Positions 23,868-35,746 of a stretch of DNA of 64,000 nucleotides are shown here, one piece after another (within the stretch, counting starts at the first letter, position 1; every line of letters starts with the position of its first letter). The notes under the pieces were generated by a model. It made no database searches. It was given only the letters and a program-made list of their open reading frames with translations, and was not told the origin of the DNA. Location: contig NC_080423.1 of assembly GCF_029873635.1 (NCBI RefSeq), positions 107,803,988 to 107,867,987 of the forward strand. Direction: 5' to 3'. Both the position numbers and the translations under genes were made by a program. Source of the DNA: Malania oleifera (Eukaryota > Streptophyta > Magnoliopsida > Santalales > Ximeniaceae).

Positions 23868-24250
23868 GAGTAATTTAAAGACTTATTAGATTAACTTAGG
23901 GATAATTTCGAATTAATTAGGTACCGTTCGTAAGAACGGGCGCGTAGGGGGTGCTTGTACCTTCCCATCGCGTAACCGAACTCCCGAGCCTAACTCTGGT
24001 AACATAGACCCGTTCTACCCCTAACGGGGTAGTAATCATGTGTTTTAACCGCACTAAAAGGTTAGTGGCGACTCCGACATTCATATTTTTAATTGAAAAT
24101 AAATTAATTTTTAATTTCGCTGCCCGGGGCACACGCGCTCCCGGGACATCGCGACAGCTTAGCGACTCCGCTGGGGACATTAGAGAGTGGAGCCATTAAT
24201 TAATTAGAAATTATCCCAAGTTCAAATTTAATAAAACTTTTAATTACTCC
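23868..24250. repeat. inverted repeat enclosing LTR end and primer-binding site
   Basis: Left arm about 23868-23920 ('gagtaatttaaagacttatt' onward) is closely complementary to the right arm at about 24197-24250 (ending 'cttttaattactcc'). By eye the match extends over roughly 54 positions with few mismatches and small gaps. The loop holds the LTR end and the primer site. The same pair exists at 51211-51594. In genomic RNA both arms would be present, so the primer site could sit in a large stem-loop. Confidence 0.7.
24160..24177 (+). promoter_or_regulatory. primer-binding site, tRNA-Arg type
   Basis: TAGCGACTCCGCTGGGGA lies 3 bases after the LTR end. It matches the complement of a plant tRNA-Arg 3' end as I remember it (TGGCGACTCCGCTGGGG) except for the second base. 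tRNA-Arg priming is characteristic of the Tat/Ogre group. Confidence 0.7.
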
Positions 24251-27200
24251 TTATTTTGTGAATATTGTAATTTGTAAATAACTTTGATTAATTGTAGATA
24301 TTTTACTTCCATAATTTGTAAATAACCTTAATTAATTAAAAATATTTTGTTTCCTAATTTTTTGAATATTAATTGTACATATTTTGTTTCCAAATATTCT
24401 GACTAAAGCATATTAATGGTAGATATTTTTGAATAAGCATATTAATTACAGATATTTTGTATACTAATCGTCAATATTTTGTTTCCTTATTTTTTGTTTC
24501 CAAATTTTTTTGAATAAACATATTAATTGCAGATATTGTGTCTCCATACCTTTTGAATGAATATATTGATTGTGAATATCTTATTTCCATATTCTTAAAT
24601 AGCATGTGAATAAATGTGGGGGTAGCGGGATTAGGTTAAAAAATTGAATTTACACACTTTCACGCTCTATACCCAAGCTTTCCTTGTTAGGATTAAATAG
24701 GAGTGTAATAGCGTCAGTCCCTTCATGGCAGAGCTTGATGGGACCTGCGAACCACTCCGCTCAGTGCGGGTTTTATCCGAACCCCTATGGGGGAGGATGG
24801 AATTCCAAACTGGAAACCTTTTGTCAATAGGGTTAGAGCCTACCCACACATACTTGTCTATAGTCTTCCCTAACTAGGATAGAGTCATGAAGAACCCTAT
24901 ATATACGTACTTACCCTAGGTTGGGATAGGAGCCACATCCTTCTCCATGTATAGTGTGTTGTATATATGTTGTGAGATACTTTGTATTATATCATGCATT
25001 TGACATCAATTTAGACATGCATACTACTTTGCCAGTATTCTGAAAAAGCCTAATAATGAGACGATGGTCCATCCTTTCAAAAAATAAAGCACTTGGGCCA
25101 AGTATTTTAAAATATGGGTCAGCCCAACCCTTTTCAAATAACTCGAGCCCAATTTTATTAAAAATAACAAGCATAGGCCCGACCTCTTCCTAAGCAAAGA
25201 TTCAGCCTAGGCTTGATTTTCAAAAAGGGTAAAACCCAGATTCCAAAAATTGGCTTCGGCCTTATTACCCAAAAATCCGGGCCAATATTTTGTAAGCAAT
25301 CCAAGCCCAAGTCCTTTTAAAACTAGGGCTTGATCCCATCATGAAATATATTGAAGCCCATATTTTAATATACTTGATGCCCAAGTGCACACTAAAGTCT
25401 ACAAGCCCGTATTGAACAAATCCAGTGGGTTGACTAACCTGGGTCAACCCCAACCTCATATCATAGTTTGACCCTTCATAGAATCTGAGGTACATGGACT
25501 GTCAACAAGGAAAAGAATGGTTAAGGAAAGAGTTGAATTGAAATTGTGGCCCATCAATGGTTGTCTTAATCTTGAAATCTTTCATTAGCAGGATGTTTTC
25601 AAAATTCTAACAAAGTAGTCATTTAGGTTGCATTGCATTAATGCATTCACGCATAATTTCATGCATAGTCATGCACGATAGGCTGCATGCATGGTCATAT
25701 CCCATTGTGTATGTATTTGTGCACTAGGTACACCCAAGCATAAACACCCATTGCATAACATAATCATTCAATGTTCAATTTCATAACCATGCATGCATAG
25801 TTATCTCCAATGGGTCAATAATCATATTCCAATTTTCTGCAAAATCATGGGTCGAGGTGGCAAAGTTAAAGATTTTGGATTCCAATATTGAGTAGAGCAA
25901 GATAATCTCTCTATAGAAAAAGGTTAGGATCATGGGGACCCATTGCTAGGAATGCAATAAATGTCATCAGGTTGGAAGATTGATTGGTATTCAACTTTAG
26001 AAGTGAGTTCACAGGATACAGAAGTGATACGTTTGATCACCTAAGGGTGATAACAAGAGGAATGCATCCATGCTTTTCATTTAAATCATTTTGAAATTGA
26101 ATAAAATAAGAATGTCTTTCAGTCTCATCTCATTTCATCCTCCTTGAACCATTACCTTGTGCCAAATTTTGTCCATTTTTGCTTGTACTTTGTGTAATCA
26201 CATAGGAAATAATTTTATCAGTACAAAGGACTTGAAGCCATAAGTTGATTTTAGGGGTCTATTCAATGGGGCAAAAAAAAAAATGATGATGAAGGAAAAG
26301 CCTCTGAAGACCCCCTCCCCCCATTTCAAGATATTGTCAAGAGCCTGGTTGGGATATGGATTTCAAAATGATGAAGAGTCATAGGAAAAATATACAAAAA
26401 CGACTTATCAAGTTTTGTTTTTAACATTCGTTTGATAAAATCGATGAAAAAGTCTCTTGTCTTTCTTATCTATGATTAGTGTCTTAAAGGTATGATGATT
26501 ATATTGTGATCAAATGAGGGGTGGCCATCTTTGGTTGACCAGTATCCCTAAAAGGAACCAAATATTGATTTACCATTTGTTAACCAAGTTGAACCTAAAT
26601 GTTAAACCAATCTTTTCTTAAAAGTCAGTTCATCAAAAATTCAACCTGGGTTTGGGTCTCCTAGTGTTTGACAAATCATTTGAGGCAATCATCACTACAA
26701 AAATGATGGCAGACCATTGTTCTGCTACCCAAAAGAAAGTCAAAGAAGAAATCCCTTGACAACCCTTTTGAGCCTGAAAAATTCATTCCTTGATTAACCT
26801 GTTGAAGGATCACACCCCACACTGGGGCAGTTTTTTAAAAGATTGGTCCCAATTAAAGTTCAAATGAAAATGAAGTTAAGATTTCTTAATAAAAGTAAAA
26901 GAAAAAGTTACATTAAAAGAAGAAGATGATGAAAAAATGAGAAAAAAAAAAGAGCAAAAATAAGAAAAGGAAGAAGAAAGAAAAATATGGGACATACTAC
27001 ATATGTGATCTTTGACCAAATTACCCTTAATGAAATCGATAAATTTTGGGCCTTATTTAAATCTTTCTTTCTTTAGCCCGTACCATTAGACTACATTACT
27101 GTCCAAATGAAAGTCCTGACCAGATTGGTATACATTATTGTCTCAAATGATTTGTCAGACTCAATGATGAGTCTGAACTACGTAATGACCTGATCCTGCA

Positions 27201-27530
27201 AAGGTACGTAGGCAACTTGTTCAAATGACAAGTTCGGTCAATACTTTGCGAATACCGCACCCCTAGGGTAGAAATCTTTATTAGGGGATGGGATTTTTGA
27301 GCCTTAGTTTCCTTATTCTTGGTGAAACCTAAATCCTAAGCCTACATTTCGTCCCGTGTCTTAAAGTCCGCCTTGAGATCAGAATATTGATCAAACTACC
27401 TAATGAGAAACTAGTTATAATTCAAGACAGAGAGTTTGAGACAAGCCTGAAACAAGCAAGAAATAACCTCTAAGTGGTGATGCAGTGGAGAAGTTATAGT
27501 TATGAGGCTAATAAAAAAAAAATGATGAAA
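24178..27530 (+). mobile_element. leader and internal region of nested element, plus-strand arm
   Basis: Non-coding: an AT-rich leader, then a block from about 25000 to 25500 with loosely periodic 'gggccaa...tttaaaa' phrases, then a region shared with 1360-2200 including the GGTACGTAGGCA hairpin module at about 27204-27240. From 24242 to about 27530 it is near-identical to the reverse complement of 32165-35457. No frame longer than about 90 codons makes sense as protein. Confidence 0.7.
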
Positions 27531-27656
27531 AAAAAATTCTGTAAATCCTAAAAAAGAACTTCCTTTTTCATTTTATTTTTCTTTTTCTGCTTTTACTATT
27601 ATGGTAATAATGAAAATAGTAATAATAATAATTATAATAATATAAGGATCAATAAC

Positions 27657-27691
<35 letters not shown>

Positions 27692-27722
27692 TTATAATGA
27701 TGATACTATCAGTAAAATAATC

Positions 27723-27779
<57 letters not shown>

Positions 27780-27980
27780 GTACTAATAGTAATAGTAAAT
27801 ACTAAAATAATGACAATAATAAAATAATAATAATAATAACAATAAAAGTGATAAAAATAATAATAATAATAATAATAATAAATATATCTAAAATAATAAT
27901 AGTAAAGTAATACTATTAATACTACTGGTAATAAATAATAATAAATAAAAATAATTATAAGAAAGTAATAATGAAAATAC

Positions 27981-28013
<33 letters not shown>

Positions 28014-28092
28014 GGTTATAATAATAATAATGAAAAAAAATGAGAGGAATCCCCTTGTTCTATTTGGTTAGGGCAAAAATAGGGTGCCTACA
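27531..28092 (-). mobile_element. LTR start fragment, inverted
   Basis: Reverse complement of the first ~560 bp of the LTR (compare 21001-21590): TGTAGGCACCC starts at 28092 on the minus strand, followed by (TAA)n-rich U3. It stops in an A-rich tract at about 27530 where the plus-strand arm ends, so that junction is in low-complexity sequence. Confidence 0.8.
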
Positions 28093-28110
28093 ACTGCCCC
28101 TCTTTGTAGG
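28093..28110 (-). promoter_or_regulatory. polypurine tract, minus strand
   Basis: On the minus strand CCTACAAAGAGGGGCAGT precedes the LTR start at 28092, the least degraded version of this tract in the window. Confidence 0.7.
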
Positions 28111-28236
28111 ATTCGTTGCTTCAACGTAAAAGTAGGATCGCTTCTACGTTATTTGTAGAAACAAACCTGTAAAGATAAAAGACGCCGATTTTGGACCAGG
28201 CCAAATGTAACAAAAGAGACCAAAATAATTCGTGAA

Positions 28237-29770
28237 AACCAACTTGCACTGGGTGTATGAACCTGAGTTATAGTTCACGGAGGGTGACTTGCACCGGGTG
28301 TAGGAACCTGAGTTATAGTTCACGGAAAGAGACTCGCACCGGGTGTAGGAACCCGAGCTATAGTTCATGGAAAGAGACTTGCATCGGGTGTAGGAACCCG
28401 AGCTATAGTTCACGGAGGATGACTCACACCGGGTGTAAGAACCCGAGCTATAGTTCACGGAGGGTGACTCGCACTGGGTGTAGGAACCCGAGCTATAGTT
28501 CACGGAGGGTGACTCGCACCGAGTGTAGGAACCCGAGCTATAGTTCACGGAGGGTGACTCACACCGGGTGTAGGAACCCGAGCTATAGTGCACGGAGGGT
28601 GACTCGCACCGGGTGTAGGAACTCGAGCTATAGTTCACGGAGGGTGACTCGCACCGGGTGTAGGAACCTGAGCTATAGTTCACGGAGGGTGACTCGTACC
28701 GAGAGTAGGAACCTGAGCTATAGTTCACGGATGGTGACTCGCACCGCATGTAGGAACCCGAGCTATAGTTCAGGGAGGGTGACTCGCACCGGGTGTAGGA
28801 ACCTGAGTTATAGTTCATGGAAAGTAACTTGCACTAGGTGTAGGAACCCGAGTTATAGTTCACGGAGGATGACTCGCACCGGGTGTAGGAACCCGAGCTA
28901 TAGTGCACGAAGGGTGACTCACACCGGGTGTAGGAACCCGAGCTATAGTTCACGGAGGGTGAATCTCACCGGGTATAGGAACCCGAGCTATAGTTCACAG
29001 AGGGTGACTCGCACCGGGTGTAGGAACCCGAGCTATGGTTCACGGAGGGTGACTCGCACCGGGTGTAGGAACCCGAGCTATAGTGCACGGAGGGTGACTC
29101 GCACCGAGTGTAGGAACCCGAGCTATAGTTCATGGAGGGTGACTCGCACCGGGTGTAGGAACCCGAGCTATACTTCACGGAAGGTGACTCGCACCGGGTG
29201 TAGGAACCCGAGCTATAGTTCACGGATGGTGACTCGCACCAGGTGTAGGAACCTGAGCTATAGTTCATGGATGATGACTCGCACCGGGTGTAGGAACCCG
29301 AGCTATAGTTCTGGGAGGGTGACTCACACCGGGTTTAGGAACCTGAGCTATAGTTCTATGAGGGTGACTCGCACCGGGTGTAGGAACTCGGGTTATAGTT
29401 CACGGAGGATGACTCGCACCGGGTGTAGGAACCCGAGCTATAGTTCAAGGAAAGTGACTTGCACCGGGTGTAGGAACCCGAGCTATAGTTTATGGAGGGT
29501 GACTTGCACCGGGATAGGAACCCGAGCTATAGTTCATGAAGGGTGACTCACACTGGGTGTAGGAACCTGTGCTATACTTCACGGAGGTAACTCGCACCAG
29601 GTGTAGGAACCCGAGCCATAGTTCAAGGAGGGTAACTCGTACCAGGTGTAGGAACCCGTGCTATAGTTCAAGGAGGGTGATTCGCACCGGGAGTAGGAAC
29701 CCGTGCTATAGTTCACGGAAGGTAACTCGCACCGGGTGTAGGAACCCGTGCTATAGTTCATGGAGGGTGA
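28237..29770 (-). repeat. 45 bp tandem array, minus orientation (~34 units)
   Basis: Largest 45 bp array in the window. On plus it yields a 429-residue frame (28257-29546) with a 15-residue period (RRVTRTGCRNPSYSS); on minus it yields 224- and 100-residue frames (SGSYTRCESPSVNYS). Since both strands are open at once and other arrays of the family are frameshifted, I regard these as satellite frames, not genes. Confidence 0.9.
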
Positions 29771-30265
29771 ATAAGGTGGGACCTCGAAGGGTCAATAAGG
29801 TGGGACCGCGAATGGTCAATAAGAGTGGGACCACGAAGGGTCAATAAGGTGGAACCGCGAATGGTCAATAAGAGTGGGACCACGAAGGGTCAATAAGGTG
29901 GGACCGCCATGGGTCAATAAGAATAGGACCGCCATGGGTCAATAAGGTGGGACCGCGATGGGTCAATAAGGGTGGGACCATGAAGGGTCAATAAGGTGGG
30001 ACAGCAAAGGGTCAATAAGGTGGGACCGCGATGGGTCAATAAGAGTAGGACCGTGAATGGTCAATAAGAATGTGACCGCGAAGGGTCAATAAGAATGTGA
30101 CCGCGAAGGGTCAATAAGGTGGGACCACGAAGGGTCAATAAGGTGGGACCGCGAAGGGTCAATAAGAGTAGGACCGCGATGGATCAATAAGGTGGGACCA
30201 CGATGGGTCAATAAGGTGGAACCGCGATGGGTTAATAAGAGTGAGACCGCGAAGGGTCAATAAGA
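29768..30265 (-). repeat. 24/25 bp tandem array (~20 units)
   Basis: Plus-strand unit AATAAGGTGGGACCGCGAAG followed by GGTC, alternating irregularly with AATAAGAGTGGGACC versions (25 bp). Each unit has a short GACC/GGTC inverted repeat around GCGAAG. This array type is seen only in this copy and abuts the 45 bp array. Confidence 0.85.
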
Positions 30266-32160
30266 GTGAATAAGATGATCAAAATAATTTGGATGAAACT
30301 GCTAGCATGAATGAGATAATCAAGAAAGCTTTGAGGCGATCCAACAACTCGGTTTCGTCGTGAGCAGCACCATTTTTTGATGTGAAGGCCGATGCCTTAA
30401 TTTCAAGGTAGATGACTCAATTTGGACCAAGGGGATGGCTACTCTATATGGATGATCAATCAAGTATGAGGTCTCGAGATATTTGGGAAGTGTCCTCAAG
30501 TGTAAGGTTCTAAGTCCTGAGAAATTGCTTCATTAAGGATGATCAATCGGGTGCCAAGTCCCGAGACCTTTTGGAACCTGTCCTCTGGTGTAGGGCTCAG
30601 AATTACTCCACCAGGGATTATTGATTGGGAACGAAACCCCGAGTTTATTTGGTTGTCTTTAGATTACCCTCTTTGAGACTCAACAACCAATGCATCAATT
30701 GCTTCCCAGGGTCAACTTCCATAGTTTCAAAGTATGTCAATCTGTGCATGGGGGTCAGCTGCCCTAGTTTCAAAATATGTCTAGACAAGAATGGCTTGGT
30801 CAAGGATGCAAACGGATTATTCAGAAGTTTATTCAACCAGGCAAGTATGAATGAATGGTGCTCCATTGCTATTTGTATGCATGTTGCTACCTAAGATGCT
30901 AGAATGCAGTGATATGTTGCTATGTGTGCATAATGATGCGTGAATGCAAAGATGTATGCATATTGAATGAGATGCCCTTTATATTTTCTTTCTTATGCAA
31001 TGCATGAAATGTATGGTAATGCATGAATCTTTTCTCCTTCCAACGTGCTTGTAATCGACAACCCAATCTCTGATCTTGGGTGTGCTTTCAAATTCCAAGT
31101 TGCCGCTGATTCCGGTCATGCTTCAAATTCTAAAAGGCGCTCAAAATCTGCCCCAGTGTTTATATGTCACCGGTCATGGAATTATTTTCAAATTTTATTC
31201 TGTCATGAAAGCTCCTGAATTTGCTCCAATGGAACTAAAAAACTACCCCAGTTTCGATCCTTGTCCATTAATCTTGTCTTTGTTTTCATCGTGCACTCTG
31301 ATATGAAGGCATCAGAATTAGTACAGACAAAACTCAAACTAACATCTGCCCCTGTTACCATCATTTGTTACTGATATTGGCTTCAATTTTCTTGACTCAT
31401 CCGACCATGGAGGTGATTGGCTTGGCTCAAATGAAACTCGATCACAAAATCTGCCTCAGTTGAATGGATCTATAACTGATCTTAACCCTGTTTTCATATT
31501 CCAATCTGGTAAGAAGGTGCTTGAATGGGTCCCATTGAAACTCAATTCTTCTTGAGTAAGCGGATCTTTGAAACTTAACATGACATATACCCAAGTTAAA
31601 CTGCTATTTCTCTACAGGGATCTTCTTTATAGAAATTGCTCGTGATTCTGAAACCCTTTGACTATCCATCCTCCTTTAAAACTTTGAAGGGCAAGGAGAT
31701 TTTTTTTTTTTTTGTTTTTTGTTTTATATAATACATGATGACGTGCCAATTTACTAACGAGCTCGTAACAAACCCAATTCTGATCTTGGCCATATTTTTG
31801 AATTCCCAACTGACATAGATGTCCCTGAATGTGTTCTTCTGAAACTCGGCATGACACCCCCCCTAGTAGATGCATTTGTAGCTGATCCTGTCTATCTTAC
31901 ATTTTCTCCACAAGGACGTTCTTTGGATTGCATCCTTAATGTTTTAAAATCTCTTTGAAATTTAAATGAATAAGCATGCAATCAGATAACTCAATCTTAA
32001 TAGGAATATGGATGGAATGCACAAACTTGCTTGACTTTGTTTGATTTTCTATGCTCGTTAAATAGGAGACAAATTTTACCAATACTTTCACACTAATGTA
32101 ATTTTGCTAGCTTAGATAATCATATCAATGGGCAAAACCCTTTTTTTTTTTTTTTTTCAT
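30266..32160 (-). other. non-coding internal 3' segment, minus orientation
   Basis: Continues the inverted internal region. It shares long collinear similarity, reversed, with 54950-56490. It contains a cluster of 'atgcatg' words (about 30870-31030) and several reversed 'aactggggca' phrases. Short frames here have no recognisable domain. Confidence 0.6.
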
Positions 32161-35100
32161 CATCATTTTTTCATCATTTTTTTTATTAGCCTCATAACCA
32201 TAACTTCTCCACTGTATCACCACTTAGAGGTTATTTCTTACTTATTTCAAGCTTGTCTCAAACTCCCTGTCTTGAATTGTAACTAGTATCTCATTAGGTA
32301 GTTTGATCAATATTCTGATCTCAAGGTTGACTTTAAGACACGGGACGAAATGTAGGCTTAGGATTTAGGTTTCACCAAGAATAAGGAAACTAAGGCTCAA
32401 AAATCTCATCCCCTAATAAAGATTTCTGCCACAGGGGTGCGGTATTCGCGAAGTATTGACCGAACTTGTCATTTGAACAAGTTGCCTACGTACCTTTGCA
32501 GGATCAGGTCATTACGTAGTTCAGACTCATCATTGAGTCTGACAAATCATTTGAGACAATAATGTATACCAATCTTGTCAGGACTTTCATTTGGACAGTA
32601 ATGTAGGCTAATGGTACGGGCTAAAGAAAGAAAGATTTAAATAAGGCCCAAAATTTATCAATTTCATTAAGGGTAATTTGGTCAAAGATCACATATGTAG
32701 TATGTCCCATATTTTTCTTTCTTCTTCCTTTTCTTCTTTTTGCTCTTTTTTTTTTTCTCATTTTTTCATCATCTTCTTCTTTTAATGTAACTTTTTCTTT
32801 TACTTTTATGAAGAAATATTAACTTCATTTTCATTTGAACTTCAATTTGGGCCAATCTTTTAAAAAATTGCCCCAGTGTGGGGTGTGATCCTTCAACAGG
32901 TTAATCAAGGAATGAATTTTTCAGGCTCAAAAGGGTTGTCAAGGGATTTCTTCTTTGACTTTCTTTTGGGTAGCAGAACAATGGTTTGCCATCATTTTAG
33001 TAGTGATCATTGCCTCAAATGATTTGTCAAACACTAGGAGACCCAAACCCAAGTTGAATTTTTGATGAACTGACTTTTAAGAAAAGATTGGTTTAACATT
33101 CAGGCTCAACTTGGTTAACAAATGGTAAATCAATATTTGGTTCCTTTTAGGGATACTGGTCGACCAAAGATGGCCACCCCTCATTTGATCACAATATAAT
33201 CATCATACCTTTAAGACACCACTCATAGATAAGAAAGACAAGAGACTTTTTCATCGATTTTATCAAACGAATGTAGAACAAAACTTGATAAGTCGTTTTT
33301 GTATATTTCTCCTATGACTCTTCATCATTTTGAAATCCATATCCCAACCAGGCTCTTGACAATATCTTGAAATTGGGGGGGGGGTCTTCAGAGGCTTTTC
33401 CTTCATCACCATTTTTTTTTTTTTTTTGCCCCATTGAATAGACCCCTAAAATCAACTTATGGCTTCAAGTCCTTTGTACTGATAAAATTATTTCCTATGT
33501 GATTACACAAAGTACAAGCAAAAATGGACAAAATTTGGCACAAGGTAATGGTTCAAGGAGGATGAAATGAGATGAGACTGAAAGACATTCTTATTTTATT
33601 CAATTTCAAAATGATTTAAATGAAAAGCATGGACGCATTCCTCTTGTTATCACCCTTAGGTGATCAATCGTATCACTTCTGTATCCTGTGAGCTCACTTC
33701 TAAAGTTGAATACCAATCAATCTTCCAACCTGATGACATTTATTGCATTCCTAGCAATGGGTCCCCATGATCCTAATCTTTTTCTGTAGAGAGATCATCT
33801 TGCTCTACTCAATATTGGAATCCAAAATCTTTAACTTTGCCACCTCGACCCATGATTTTGCAGACAATTGGAATATGATTATTGACCCATTGGTGATGAC
33901 TATGCATGCATGGTTATGAAATTGAACATTGAATGATTATGTTATGCAATGGGTGTTTATGCTTGGGTGTACCTAGTGCACAAATACATACACAATGGGA
34001 TATGACCATGCATGCAGCCTATCGTGCATGACTATGCATGAAATTATGCGTGAATGCATTAATGCAATGCAACCTAAATGACTACTTTGTTAGAATTTTG
34101 AAAACATCCTGCTAATGAAAGATTTCAAGATTAAGACAACCATTGATGGGCCACAATTTCAATTCAACTCTTTCCTTAACTATTCCTTTCCTTGCTGAAG
34201 GTCCATGTACCTCAGATTCTATGAAGGGTAAAATTATGATCTGAGGTTGGGGTTGACCCAGGTTAGTCAACCCACTGGATTTGTTCAATACGGGCTTGTA
34301 GACTTTAGTGTGCACTTGGGCCTCAAGTATATTAAAATATAGGCTTCAATATATTTCATGATGGGATCAGACCCTAGTTTTAAAAGGACTTGGGCTTGGA
34401 TTGCTTAGAAAATATTGGCCCGGATTTTTGGGTAATAAGGCCGAAGCCCATTTTTGGAATTTGGGTTTTACCCTTTTTGAAACTCAGGCATGGGCTGAAT
34501 CTTTGCTTAGGAAGAGGTCGGGCCTATGCTTGTTATTTCTAATAAAATTGGGCCCGAGTTAGTTGAAAAGGGTTGGGCCGACCCATATTTTAAAATACTT
34601 GGCCCAAGTGCTTTATTTTTTGAAAGGATGGACCATCGTCTCATTATTGGGCTTTTTCAGAATACTGGCAAAGTAGTATGCATGTCTAAATTGATGTCAA
34701 ATGCATGATATAATACAAAGTATCTCACAACATATATACAACACACTATACATGGAGAAGGATGTGGCTCCTGTCCCAACCTAGGGTAGGTACATATATA
34801 TAGGGTTCTTCATGGCTCTATCCTAGTTAGGGAAGACTATAGACAAGTATGTGTGGGTAGGCTTTAACCCTATTGACAAAAGGTTCCCAGTTTGGAATTT
34901 CATCCTCCCCCATAGGGGTCCAAATAAAACCCGCACTGAGTGGAGTGGTTCGCGGGTCCCATCAAGCTCTGCCACGAAGGGACTGACGCTATTACACTCC
35001 TATTTAATCCTAACAAGGAAAGTTCGGGTATAGAGCGTGAAAGTGTGTGAATTCAATTTTTTAACCTAATCCCGCTACCCCACATTTATTCACATGCTAT

Positions 35101-35456
35101 TTAAGAATATGGAAACAAGATATTCACAATCAATATATTCATTCAAAAGGTATGGAGACACAATATCTGCAATTAATATGTTTATTCAAAAAAAATTGGA
35201 AACAAAAAATAAGGAAACAAAATATTGACGATTAGTATACAAAATATCTGTAATTAATATGCTTATTCAAAAATATCTACCATTAATATGCTTTATTCAG
35301 AATATTTGAAAACAAAATATCTACAATTAATATTCAAAAAATTAGGAAACAAAATATTTTTAATTAATTAAGGTTATTTACAAATTATGGAAGTAAAATA
35401 TCTACAATTAATCAAAGTTATTTACAAATTACAATATTCACAAAATAAGGAGTAAT

Positions 35457-35741
35457 TTAAAGACTTTTTAAAATTAACTTAGGGATAATTCTAAATTAAT
35501 TAGGTACCGTTCGTAAGAACGGGCGCGTAGAGGGTGCTCGTACCTTCCCCTCGCGTAACCGAACTCCCGACCCCAACTCTGGTAACGTAGGCCGATTCTA
35601 TCCCTAACGGGGTAGTAATCATGTGTTCTAACCACACTAAAGGTTAGTGGCGACTCCGACATTCCATGTTTTTTCTTGAAAATTTTGAAAATATTTTTAT
35701 TTCGCCACCCGGGGCACACGCGCTCCTGGGACGTCGCGACG
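35457..35741 (+). mobile_element. LTR tail closing the nested element
   Basis: A plus-oriented LTR end from 'aaagactttttaaaattaac' to GACGTCGCGAC(g). The preceding arm ends at 'ggagtaattt', which is also the start of this tail, so the breakpoint lies in the inverted-repeat arm. At several sites it resembles the tail at 35935-36219 more than the element's own 5' LTR tail. Confidence 0.8.
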
Positions 35742-35746
35742 TATGT

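Larger units (their letters stand above)
21001..24156 (+). mobile_element. 5' LTR of nested rearranged element
   Basis: A complete 3156 bp LTR from TGTAGACACCC to CATCGCGACA, followed at 24160 by a primer-binding site. It has a TATATAA box at 21594-21600, four 188 bp leader units, and the conserved tail with a TTCG-capped hairpin (AGCC-TTCG-GGCT, 23757-23768). It belongs to the same subfamily as the LTR it is inserted into. Confidence 0.88.
28093..35457 (-). mobile_element. internal region of nested element, minus-strand arm
   Basis: Read on the minus strand: leader from 35457, internal region with the GGTACGTAGGCA module (32460-32545), 'aactggggca' phrases, a 24 bp array (29768-30265), a 45 bp array (28237-29770), and the polypurine tract. 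32165-35457 mirrors 24242-27530. 30640-32140 mirrors 54950-56490 of the later element. No gag, protease, RT or integrase motif is visible. Confidence 0.75.
21001..35741 (+). mobile_element. nested 14.7 kb Tat/Ogre-like element with internal inversion, TSD TATGT
   Basis: The insertion runs from the LTR start at 21001 to the LTR end at 35741 (GACGTCGCGACg, last base changed from A). TATGT flanks it at 20996-21000 and 35742-35746, and the interrupted host LTR resumes afterwards. Inside, in order: 5' LTR (plus); primer site, leader and internal region (plus, to 27530); a 562 bp LTR start (minus, 27531-28092); the internal region (minus, 28093-35457); and a 285 bp LTR tail (plus, 35457-35741). No gag-pol frame was found in either orientation, so it is non-autonomous as well as rearranged. 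Confidence 0.75.

Noticed and set aside
28257..29546. 429-residue plus-strand open frame as a repeat protein gene
   Set aside because: It is the translation of a 45 bp satellite, open on both strands, and lies within a retrotransposon 3' region; related arrays are frameshifted.
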